The position numbers and the translations under genes are program-made. 45,764 bases of DNA from assembly GCA_903931945.1 (NCBI GenBank), contig CAIZEI010000082.1:1-45764 (forward strand), in the 5' to 3' direction. Shown in pieces: positions 7,945 through 15,806 of the stretch. The notes below the pieces were generated by a model, which ran no database searches, had not been told where the DNA came from, and worked only from the letters and a program-made list of their open reading frames with translations. Position 1 is the first letter of the stretch; the number at the start of each line of letters is the position of its first letter. Origin of the DNA: an uncultured Hyphomicrobiales bacterium (GTDB taxonomy: Bacteria; Pseudomonadota; Alphaproteobacteria; Rhizobiales; Beijerinckiaceae).

Positions 7945-10302
7945 ATGATTCGAGCGCCAGTTCTGGCCTCTGTTGCGGTCATGCTGGCGGGCGCCGGCTT
8001 CGCGGCGCCGTCGTTAACCGGTTTCTTTCACTCTGCGCCGGCGACAGCTTATCACGATGTTCTCGACCGCTATTGCTTTCGTTGCCATGAGGAGACTGCG
8101 CCCCGCGCAGGCTTGAATCTCAGGCTATTGAATTTTGATAATTTCCAGGAAAACGGCGCAATCTGGGAAAAGCTTCTGCGCAAGGTGCGCAGTGGCGAGA
8201 TGCCGCCGGCCGGTCGATGGCGACCCGATGAAGCCACCACAAAATCGCTGATTGATTTCGTTGAAAGTGGGCGCGACCATCTGGCCCAGACGAAACCCGA
8301 TCCCGGTCGTCCCACATTGCATCGCCTCAATCGCGCGGAATACGCCAACGCCATTCGCGATTTGCTTGGCGTCGATGTCGACGTCGCCGAATTGCTGCCC
8401 GCCGACGATATGGGCTACGGCTTCGACAACATTGGCGATGTCCTGAATGTTTCACCCGTATTGATGGAACGTTACCTGTTGGCCGCGGGCAAGATCAGCC
8501 GGCTTGCGATTGGCGACGCCAACGCGCCTGTTTCTTTTGAAACGCATGAATTGCCGCATGGACTGGTTCAGACTGAACGGATGAGCGAGGAGATGCCGCT
8601 CGGCTCACGCGGCGGCGCGGCGTTCTCCCACAATTTCCCTGTCGATGCCGAATACGAGATTTCGGTGACTTTGCAACGCGGTCGTTTCGACGGCGTCATG
8701 GGCCTTGAGCGCGAACGCAAGCTTGACCTGCGGCTCGATGGCAAGCGGCTCAAGCTTTTTACGATAGCCGCTGATCCCCAGGGCGGGGGCTTTGGCTCGA
8801 CGAACGATCCGAATGCAAATCTCAAGGTGCGCGCTCTCGTCGGGGCCGGACCGCACTCGCTCATCGCGACATTCGCCAAGGATACGGTCGCGCAGGAAGG
8901 GATTCCGCCGCGCCAGGTCGAACGGGCCTTTTTCGAGGGCATTGGCAGTATCGCTGTCGCTGGCCCCTACAATGCGCAGGGTCCCGGCGACACGCCGAGC
9001 CGTAAAAAGATTCTTGTTTGCCGTCCGGCAAGCGCGGCGGAGGAACCGGCTTGCGCCGGAAAGATTATCTCGACATTGGCGCGCCGCGCTTACCGGCGAC
9101 CTGTCACAAATGACGATCTCCAGCAACTGCTCGTCCTTTACCGGCAGGGCGCCAAGAACAATGGGTTTGAGGCTGGCGTCCGGCTGGCTCTCCAAAAAAT
9201 TCTTGTGTCGCCAGAGTTCATTTTCCGCATGGAGTTCGATCCGGACACAGCGGCGCGCGGAAATGTCTACCGGATCAGCGACATTGAACTCGCCTCACGT
9301 CTGTCGTTTTTTCTGTGGAGCAGCATTCCTGACGACGAATTGCTCGCCTCGGCGGAAAGCGGCGGTTTGAGCGATCCCGCCACGCTTGAACGGCAAGTCC
9401 GGCGGATGCTCGCCGACCCGCGTTCCCGCGCTCTAGTTTCGAACTTCGCGGGTCAATGGCTTTACCTGCGCAATGTCGCGCGCATACAGCCCGATCCTCA
9501 GGCTTTCCCCAACTTCGATGAAAATCTGCGCCAGGCGCTTGGGGAAGAGACGGAAAGGCTGATTGAAAGCACGCTGCGCGAAGATCGAAGCGTTGCCGAC
9601 CTGCTTGACACCGATTTCACGTTTGTCAATCAACGACTGGCCGAGCACTATGGCATTCCGGGAATCTATGGCAGCGCGTTTCGCCGCGTCGCAATAACAG
9701 ATTCCAGACGGCGCGGTTTGCTTGGGCAAGCCAGCATTCTGGCCGTGACATCTTACCCGAACCGAACCGCGCCGACGATCCGCGGCAAATGGGTGATGGA
9801 GCAACTCCTCGGCGAGCCGCCGCCGCCGCCGCCTGCAAACGTGCCATCGTTGAAGGACGACGTCACGACGCGAACGCTATCCATGCGCGAGCGCATGGAA
9901 CAACACCGGGCAAATCCGGCCTGCGCGGTCTGCCATCAGGCCATGGACCCGCTGGGTTTCTCGCTCGAGAACTTCGATGGTCTTGGTCGATGGCGCGAAT
10001 CGATCGCGGCTGGAACGGGGCCCATCGATTCCTCCGGTGTTTTACCTGATGGAACGCAATTCCAGGGACCCGAGGGATTGCGCGCGGTGTTGCTGAAGCA
10101 CAAGGACCGGTTTGTTGAAACCTTCACCGAGCGGCTGATGACATATGCGCTCGGTCGGGGCGTGGAAGAATTTGACCAACCCGCGCTTCGCAAGATCACG
10201 CGCGAGACAACGCCAGACAAGGCGCGCTGGTCGACCCTGATTCTCGGCATTGTCAAAAGCACGCCATTTCAGATGAGGAGGGTCAGCGATGATCATAGCT
10301 AA
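7945..10302 (+). CDS. exported DUF1592/DUF1588/DUF1595/DUF1585 cytochrome-like protein
   Basis: A 785-residue exported protein with a signal peptide (residues ~1-21) and the multidomain layout first known from Planctomycetes and Acidobacteria. It has an N-terminal c-haem-like motif (Cys44-Phe-Arg-Cys47-His48), a PSD-type region (TLHRLNRAEYANAIRDLLG), then DUF1592/1588 blocks. A second CxxCH at Cys660-Cys663-His664 sits in CAVCHQAMDPLGFSLENFD, a signature of DUF1588. The end is ERLMTYALGRGVE (DUF1585). I start it at the ATG of 7945, preceded by GGGAGA, not at the in-frame TTG at 7927. It overlaps the DUF1552 gene by 14 bp, as such pairs usually do. No member is biochemically well understood; a secreted or periplasmic haem redox enzyme is the best inference. 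Confidence 0.85.
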   Translation: MIRAPVLASVAVMLAGAGFAAPSLTGFFHSAPATAYHDVLDRYCFRCHEETAPRAGLNLRLLNFDNFQENGAIWEKLLRKVRSGEMPPAGRWRPDEATTKSLIDFVESGRDHLAQTKPDPGRPTLHRLNRAEYANAIRDLLGVDVDVAELLPADDMGYGFDNIGDVLNVSPVLMERYLLAAGKISRLAIGDANAPVSFETHELPHGLVQTERMSEEMPLGSRGGAAFSHNFPVDAEYEISVTLQRGRFDGVMGLERERKLDLRLDGKRLKLFTIAADPQGGGFGSTNDPNANLKVRALVGAGPHSLIATFAKDTVAQEGIPPRQVERAFFEGIGSIAVAGPYNAQGPGDTPSRKKILVCRPASAAEEPACAGKIISTLARRAYRRPVTNDDLQQLLVLYRQGAKNNGFEAGVRLALQKILVSPEFIFRMEFDPDTAARGNVYRISDIELASRLSFFLWSSIPDDELLASAESGGLSDPATLERQVRRMLADPRSRALVSNFAGQWLYLRNVARIQPDPQAFPNFDENLRQALGEETERLIESTLREDRSVADLLDTDFTFVNQRLAEHYGIPGIYGSAFRRVAITDSRRRGLLGQASILAVTSYPNRTAPTIRGKWVMEQLLGEPPPPPPANVPSLKDDVTTRTLSMRERMEQHRANPACAVCHQAMDPLGFSLENFDGLGRWRESIAAGTGPIDSSGVLPDGTQFQGPEGLRAVLLKHKDRFVETFTERLMTYALGRGVEEFDQPALRKITRETTPDKARWSTLILGIVKSTPFQMRRVSDDHS

Positions 10303-11629
10303 AAAGGCCATCCACCGCCGCGCCCTGTTGCGCGGGACTGGCGCCGCGCTGACGCTGCCCTTTCTTGACGCAATGACGCCGGCCTTGTCGGCGCCGGTCG
10401 CGCGGCCGATCCGGCTGGGCTTCATCGAGACCCCGAACGGGATCTGGATGGACAACTGGACGCCAAAGACCGAAGGTGCCGATTTCGCGCTCACGCCATC
10501 GCTCGAACCCCTCGCCGATTTTCGTGACCGAATGCTGGTGCTCACCGGGCTCGATCAACACCAGGCAGCCGCGCTTGGATTCGAGATCGGCGGCGATCAT
10601 CCCCGCGCCTGCGCGGCGTGGCTGACGGGCGCGCATTGCAAGATGACCTCGGGCGCAGATCTGCGCGCGGGCATATCGGTCGATCAGGTCGCTGCTCGGG
10701 AATTCGGCAAATACACGCAATTGGCTTCGCTCGAAGTCGGGCTCGATCCGCCCGACGTGGTGGGCGCCTGCGAATCCGCATACAGTTGCGCTTATTACAA
10801 CACGGTCTCGTGGCGCAATGAAACAACGCCGTTGCCGATGGAGAACCGACCGCGCGCAGTGTTCGAGCGCATGTTCGGCGCGGGCGGGACCGACGCCAAA
10901 ACACGACTCGCGCTGCGACGGGAAGATCGCAGCATCCTTGACGCCGTCACAGACGACGTCAAGCGATTGCGCGGCAGGCTTGGCGGATCGGACCGTGGCA
11001 AGATCGATCAATATCTCGACGCCGTTCGCGACATCGAGCGGCGTATTCAACTCGCCGAAGCGCAGGACAATCGCGACCTGCCCAAACTCGAAGGTCCGGC
11101 CGGCGCTCCGCCGGTGTTTTCCGAATATTACAGGTTGATGACTGACCTCATGGTCCTCGCCTGGCAAACGGACATGACGCGCGTCAGCACATTCCAGGTT
11201 GGTCATGAGATGGGTGGCCGCGCCTACCCCGAAACCGGGTTTGGCGATGCGCATCATTCGGTCACGCATCATTCCGGCGACAAGGAAAAGATCGAAAAAG
11301 TCAAACAGATCGACAAGTTCCTGACCACCCAGCTCGCCTACTATTTGGAGAAATTGCGCTCCACGCCCGATGGCGATGGTTCGTTGCTCGATCACGCGAT
11401 GGTCATGTACGGGAGCTCGATCAGCGACGGCAACCTGCATCTTTATACCAACCTGCCAGTCCTGCTCTTTGCTGGCGGCGTAGCTGGAATCCAGGGTGGA
11501 CGGCACGTCCGTTATGCCCGTGGCACGCCGATGAACAACCTGTTCCTGACCATGCTGGACAAGGCCAATGTGCCCCATGTGGAAAGCCTTGGCGACAGCA
11601 CTGGTCGTCTCGATCTGCCGAGCATCTAG
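10289..11629 (+). CDS. DUF1552 protein exported by Tat
   Basis: A 446-residue protein with a twin-arginine signal (HRRALLRG, Arg10-Arg11, then a hydrophobic run ending ALSAP near residue 35). The body matches DUF1552, related to the DUF1501/sulfatase-like group: GFIETPNGIWMDNWTP near the N-terminus, GGDHPRACAAWLTG in the middle and HHSVTHHSGDKEKIEK, LDHAMVMYGSSISDGNLH and GGRHVRYARGTPMNNLFL near the end. The histidine-rich stretch could bind metal. Tat export implies folding, perhaps with a cofactor, before export. The gene overlaps its DUF1592 partner by 14 bp, so the two are co-translated. The family is recognised; the reaction is unknown. Confidence 0.83.
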   Translation: MIIAKKAIHRRALLRGTGAALTLPFLDAMTPALSAPVARPIRLGFIETPNGIWMDNWTPKTEGADFALTPSLEPLADFRDRMLVLTGLDQHQAAALGFEIGGDHPRACAAWLTGAHCKMTSGADLRAGISVDQVAAREFGKYTQLASLEVGLDPPDVVGACESAYSCAYYNTVSWRNETTPLPMENRPRAVFERMFGAGGTDAKTRLALRREDRSILDAVTDDVKRLRGRLGGSDRGKIDQYLDAVRDIERRIQLAEAQDNRDLPKLEGPAGAPPVFSEYYRLMTDLMVLAWQTDMTRVSTFQVGHEMGGRAYPETGFGDAHHSVTHHSGDKEKIEKVKQIDKFLTTQLAYYLEKLRSTPDGDGSLLDHAMVMYGSSISDGNLHLYTNLPVLLFAGGVAGIQGGRHVRYARGTPMNNLFLTMLDKANVPHVESLGDSTGRLDLPSI

Positions 11630-11641
11630 CGAGGGCGTATT

Positions 11642-13066
11642 ATGCACGTTAAAGACATTGTCGCTGCGGCGCTGATATGCACGCCGTTCCTCGCAAACGC
11701 CGCTATCGCCGGCGAGGCAGGCGCTGTGTCCGTCGCAACCATCGCGCAACCGGGGATGCCGGACGCATTTCCGCCGGCCGCGAAAGACAATCCGGACGAC
11801 ACGCTCGCTGTCACGGAAGCGCTGATCAAGGCAGTATCGCATAGCGACGCTAAGGCCCTGGATGCGCTTCTGCGCGCCGGCGCCAATGTCCGCAGCGCGA
11901 ACGAATATGGCGCAACGCCGCTCTATGCGGCAGCGACGGTCGACGATCCCGCTTTAACCAACGTGCTGCTTGCGGCGGGCGGCGATCCCAATGCAGGTCT
12001 CTTGTCCGGTGAAACACCGCTCATGGCGGCTGCCGCGCGCGGCAACGTCGCCACCGCTCAGGCTTTGCTTGCCGCCGGCGCCGACCCCAACGCGCACGAA
12101 ACCAACGCAGGCCAGACGGCGCTCATGTGGGCGATCAGCGCCGGCCATCCCGAAATGGTTGAGGCTTTGGTGAAAGGCGGCGCCAATATCCACGCTCGCA
12201 CCAAGGCGGGCTCGACGGCGCTGATGTTCGCCGCGCAACAGACCCCCGCCCGCTATGCCGAAATCCTGCTCGATGCGGGCGCAAACCCAAACGACATTAT
12301 GCCCAAATCGGGCGTGACCCCGCTGACCATTGCGAGCGCCATGGGCCATGCCGACGTCGCCATCGCATTGCTCAATCACAAGGCTGATCCCAATGCAGTG
12401 GATGCGAACGGCTTTACGCCTCTGCATCACGCGGTACGGGACAAGCGGGCGCTGAAAATCGTCAAGGCGCTGCTGGAGCATGGCGCCAAACCCAACATCC
12501 GCCTCGTTCAGGAAAAGCCAAAATCTTTCACCACGACGCATATTGCTTTGCGGGGCGCGACGCCGCTTCTGCTTGCGGCTGAAATCAACAATTTCGACGC
12601 AGTGAAATTATTAACGGAAAACGGCGGGGATCCTCTCATTCCGACTGAAACCAACACAACGCCGCTGATGCTTGCAGCAGGCGCTGGCACGGACGTGGTC
12701 CGACCCCGAGGCGCCAAGGAGCGGGAGACCGCGATTCAAACGGTCAAATTCCTTATCGAGCATGGCGCTGGCATAAACGATGTCGGGCAATTCGGATGGA
12801 CGCCTCTGCACGCGGCAGCCTATCAGGGTCTGAATGACGTCATTGAGTATCTGGTTGCCAAAGGCGCGAAGCTTGATGCGATGGACGGCTATGGGCAAAC
12901 ACCGCTGAGCATCGCCAATTCGGTGCTCACCAAGGATATTGGCGCATCGGTTCTGCAAATACCCCGCATCTACAGGCGTGAAACCGCTGACTTGCTGCTG
13001 CGGCTCGGCGCGACCCCGCTCGACAAGTCCGGCGTCGTGATTCTGTTCCAGCGCAATTCCGGCTGA
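11642..13066 (+). CDS. secreted ankyrin-repeat protein
   Basis: A 474-residue protein with a Sec-type signal peptide (IVAAALICTPFLANAAIAG) followed by about ten ankyrin repeats. Repeat cores such as YGATPLYAAATVDDPALTN, GETPLMAAAARGNVATAQA, GSTALMFAAQ, GVTPLTIASAMGHADVAIA and GWTPLHAAAYQGLNDVIEY are easy to see, with an insertion before the last two repeats. The ankyrin array is probably a periplasmic protein-binding scaffold. The gene begins 12 bp after the DUF1552 gene with a GAGGG ribosome site and is the last gene of the cytochrome-DUF1592-DUF1552 run, so it may assemble or dock that complex. The partner is not identifiable from sequence. Confidence 0.85.
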   Translation: MHVKDIVAAALICTPFLANAAIAGEAGAVSVATIAQPGMPDAFPPAAKDNPDDTLAVTEALIKAVSHSDAKALDALLRAGANVRSANEYGATPLYAAATVDDPALTNVLLAAGGDPNAGLLSGETPLMAAAARGNVATAQALLAAGADPNAHETNAGQTALMWAISAGHPEMVEALVKGGANIHARTKAGSTALMFAAQQTPARYAEILLDAGANPNDIMPKSGVTPLTIASAMGHADVAIALLNHKADPNAVDANGFTPLHHAVRDKRALKIVKALLEHGAKPNIRLVQEKPKSFTTTHIALRGATPLLLAAEINNFDAVKLLTENGGDPLIPTETNTTPLMLAAGAGTDVVRPRGAKERETAIQTVKFLIEHGAGINDVGQFGWTPLHAAAYQGLNDVIEYLVAKGAKLDAMDGYGQTPLSIANSVLTKDIGASVLQIPRIYRRETADLLLRLGATPLDKSGVVILFQRNSG

Positions 13067-13105
13067 TTTGGGCGGGGTGTTATACGTTCCAAAGCGGCAG
13101 GCGCG

Positions 13106-13126
13106 CCTGAAATCATCCGTTTCAGG
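13106..13126. terminator. possible hairpin between convergent genes
   Basis: A perfect 7-bp inverted repeat (CCTGAAA / TTTCAGG) with a 7-base loop lies between the 3' ends of the ankyrin gene and the MFS gene. No T-run follows on either strand, so it is a weak candidate for a shared transcription stop. Confidence 0.25.
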
Positions 13127-13208
13127 TCCTCGCTCACGCAACCGATGCGCTTCAAAAGACCCAAACCCAGCTGAACCGGCGGACCTGACCCCGCAGGTGC
13201 GACAATGT

Positions 13209-14468
13209 CTACGTCGTCTGCCCGCTGAAGGTCTCAAATGGCTTTTCAGGGTGCATGAAAAAGGCGGAACAAGCGCCCAGAACCAAAAAGCCCATCAGCA
13301 TATAGAAAGGCAAATACCAGTTGCCGGTGAGGTCGATCACCCATCCAGCGAACAACGGCGAGACAATGGCCGCAAAAGCCGACCCTGTGTTCATCAACCC
13401 CGATGCTGTGCCCGAATATTTGGGAGCGACATCCATGGGAATGGCCCACATCGGGCCAATGACCAGTTCAGCGCAGAGGAAGCCGCCCGACAGACAGGCC
13501 GCCACGACGTTGATGTCGTGCACCCAGATGATCGGCAGCAAACACGCCAGCGCGCCAAGAAACCCCAGAACCGTGACGCCAAGACGCGCAAGACGGACGT
13601 TGCCTGTGCGTTTGTAAATCCCGTCCGACAGCACCCCACCGAGCGTGTCGCCCACAACGCCTGCGAAAAATACGCCCGAAGCGAAGATGGCGGAGTCCTT
13701 GATATCCAGCTGGAACGTGTTCTTGAAAAATAGTGGCAGCCAATTCAAATACAGCCACAGGCACCAGCCGTAACAGAAATAGGTGAAGGTGACGGGCCAC
13801 ATGCGCGCAATGAGCGGAGCCCAGGGCACAACCGGACGCGTTGTGTCGCGCGCGACGGGGAGGGTCGCCAGTTCCTCCCGGGTGATGGCCGGATGATCGG
13901 AAGGTTCGTCACGGAAATACCAGACCCAGACCAGAACCCAGATCAAACTGATAGCGCCCAGAATCACAAAGCTGCCGCGCCACGTGAACGCCGCCATCAA
14001 CCACGCAACCAGCAACGGCGTGATAGAGTTGCCGAGGCGCGAGAACGCATGAGTGACGCCCTGCGCAAAGCCGCGGCTCGCCGCCGGGGTCCAGCTTTGC
14101 ATGGCGCGCGTGGACGTGGGGAAGGTCGCTCCCTCGCCAAAGCCAAGCAACACGCGAATGAAAAACAGTGAAATCATTCCGGTGGCCAGACCCGTCATCG
14201 CCGTCGCGATGGCCCAGATCAGCCCGCAGGCGAACAATGTCTTGCGCGGCCCGAACTTGTCGCCAACCCACCCCCCGAACACCTGAAACAAAAGATAGGG
14301 ATAGGCGAACGCCGAGAAAATAAGCCCTAATTGCGTGTTCGTCAGCGCCAGTTCCTTCTGGATCGCACTCGCTGCCGTGCTGACATTGACGCGGTCGATA
14401 TAGGTGATGAAATACATCACGCACAATAATCCGAGGACCACGTTCGTGGCCTTGAACAGGCGATTCAT
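13209..14468 (-). CDS. MFS transporter, anion:cation symporter (ACS) family
   Basis: A 419-residue inner-membrane protein with about 12 predicted membrane spans. The N-terminal YFITYIDRVNVSTAAS and GWVGDKFGPRKTL (loop 2-3 motif) and FGEGATFPTSTRAMQSWTP are typical of ACS-type MFS carriers for organic anions such as hexuronates, phthalate, tartrate or allantoate. A central cytosolic loop (DEPSDHPAITREEL) separates the halves. GAAGGGGGAAAC precedes the ATG. It is transcribed together with, and downstream of, the aminotransferase gene (49 bp gap), so it likely imports the acid metabolised by the aminotransferase and the FAD dehydrogenase opposite. The exact substrate cannot be predicted. Confidence 0.87.
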   Translation of the reverse strand: MNRLFKATNVVLGLLCVMYFITYIDRVNVSTAASAIQKELALTNTQLGLIFSAFAYPYLLFQVFGGWVGDKFGPRKTLFACGLIWAIATAMTGLATGMISLFFIRVLLGFGEGATFPTSTRAMQSWTPAASRGFAQGVTHAFSRLGNSITPLLVAWLMAAFTWRGSFVILGAISLIWVLVWVWYFRDEPSDHPAITREELATLPVARDTTRPVVPWAPLIARMWPVTFTYFCYGWCLWLYLNWLPLFFKNTFQLDIKDSAIFASGVFFAGVVGDTLGGVLSDGIYKRTGNVRLARLGVTVLGFLGALACLLPIIWVHDINVVAACLSGGFLCAELVIGPMWAIPMDVAPKYSGTASGLMNTGSAFAAIVSPLFAGWVIDLTGNWYLPFYMLMGFLVLGACSAFFMHPEKPFETFSGQTT

Positions 14469-14517
14469 GTTTCCCCCTTCATCGCTCCAGCCGGGCGACT
14501 TTATCTTCGACGCGCCG

Positions 14518-15717
14518 TTATGTTCTGCCGTCTGGCGTTGTTGTCTGGCTCAAATAAACCATCGCCGAGTCCACGCCGCCTTTTTTGTGCGGGACTCCCG
14601 CGAGGCCGAGACCCATTTCAACGCCGCTCAACGCGCCAAGCAATGTGAGGTCGTTGATGTCGCCAAGATGACCGATACGGAAGGCCTTGCCAGCAAGGCG
14701 ACCAAGGCCAATGCCAAGCGACATGTCGAAACGATCGAGCACGATTTGGCGGAACCGGTCGGAATCATGCCCCTCCGGCAGCAGCACGCCAGTCAATACG
14801 GGCGAGTGAAGCGCCTCGTCGCGGCAGACGATGTCAAGACCCCAGGCGCGCACTGCGCAGCGCGTGGCTTCGCCATGTCGTTGGTGACGGGCGAAGACAT
14901 TGTTGAGACCTTCCTCATTGAGCATGTCGATCGCGACATCGAGCCCATAGAGCAGATTGGTCGCTGGCGTATAAGGAAAATAGCCGTTGTTGTTGTGGGG
15001 GATCATCTCCTCCCACGACCAGAACATTTTCGGCCGGTTCGCCTGTCTGGACGAAGCCAGCGCTTTTTCGCTGACCGCGTTAAAACCCATGCCCGGCGGC
15101 AGCATCAATCCCTTCTGCGACCCGGCGACGCTAACATCCACGCCCCATTCATCGTGCCTGTAATCGGCGCAGCCAAGGCCCGACACAGTGTCAACCAGCA
15201 ACAGCGCGGGATGACCAGCCGCATCGATCGCCTTGCGCACGGCCTCGATATTCGAGGTGACGCCGGTCGATGTTTCATTGTGCACGACGCAAACGCCCTT
15301 GATCTTGCGTTCGCTGTCCTGGCGCAAGCGCTTCTCGATCATTCCCGCGTCAACGCCGCTGCGCCAGTCGCCGCTCAGGAATTCCGGCGCGAGCCCCAGA
15401 CGGCCCGCCATGTTTTTCCACAGGGTGGCGAATTGCCCGGTTTCGTACATGAGGATGCAATCGCCCGGCGCGAAGAGATTGGCGAGCGCGGCTTCCCACG
15501 CGCCTGTGCCGGACGAAGGATATATAAAGGCGTGGCCTTTGGTCTTGAACAGAGCGCGCAGTTTCTCCAGCACGCGCAGGCCGAGCTTCTGAAACGCGGG
15601 GCCGCGATGATCGATCGTGGGCATATCCATCGCCCGCAGAATGCGGTCAGGGGTCGGGCTGGGGCCAGGAATCTGGAGAAAATGCCGACCAGCGCGGCGC
15701 CGTTCGTTGCTGCTCAT
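14518..15717 (-). CDS. serine-glyoxylate-type aminotransferase (class V, PLP)
   Basis: A 399-residue fold-type I PLP enzyme. The N-terminal GRHFLQIPGPSPTPDRIL and MPTIDHRGPAF are hallmarks of alanine/serine-glyoxylate aminotransferases; the PLP lysine is in DVSVAGSQKGLMLPPGMGF, preceded by the Asp of LLVDTVSGLG. It is predicted to transfer an amino group to glyoxylate, giving glycine. Length and motifs fit SgaA better than the related ureidoglycine-glyoxylate enzyme PucG, but this needs a tree. I prefer the Met at 15717 because the family starts close to the GRHFLQIPGP motif; an in-frame ATG at 15729 is possible and neither has a strong ribosome site. It is divergent from the FAD/Fe-S dehydrogenase gene, which could supply glyoxylate. 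Confidence 0.85.
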   Translation of the reverse strand: MSSNERRRAGRHFLQIPGPSPTPDRILRAMDMPTIDHRGPAFQKLGLRVLEKLRALFKTKGHAFIYPSSGTGAWEAALANLFAPGDCILMYETGQFATLWKNMAGRLGLAPEFLSGDWRSGVDAGMIEKRLRQDSERKIKGVCVVHNETSTGVTSNIEAVRKAIDAAGHPALLLVDTVSGLGCADYRHDEWGVDVSVAGSQKGLMLPPGMGFNAVSEKALASSRQANRPKMFWSWEEMIPHNNNGYFPYTPATNLLYGLDVAIDMLNEEGLNNVFARHQRHGEATRCAVRAWGLDIVCRDEALHSPVLTGVLLPEGHDSDRFRQIVLDRFDMSLGIGLGRLAGKAFRIGHLGDINDLTLLGALSGVEMGLGLAGVPHKKGGVDSAMVYLSQTTTPDGRT

Positions 15718-15806
15718 TGGAAAAACCATCTGATTTTATTCGCGATGTCGCTTGTTATCGAACAGGATGATAGATGCGAAGTCGAGTCAAGCGGGAGAAA
15801 AGGCGC

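Noticed and set aside
10283-11842. Long minus-strand frame of 519 codons opposite the DUF1552 gene
   Set aside because: It is an antisense shadow of a well-supported gene in GC-rich DNA, with Arg/Asp/His-rich composition and no family motif.
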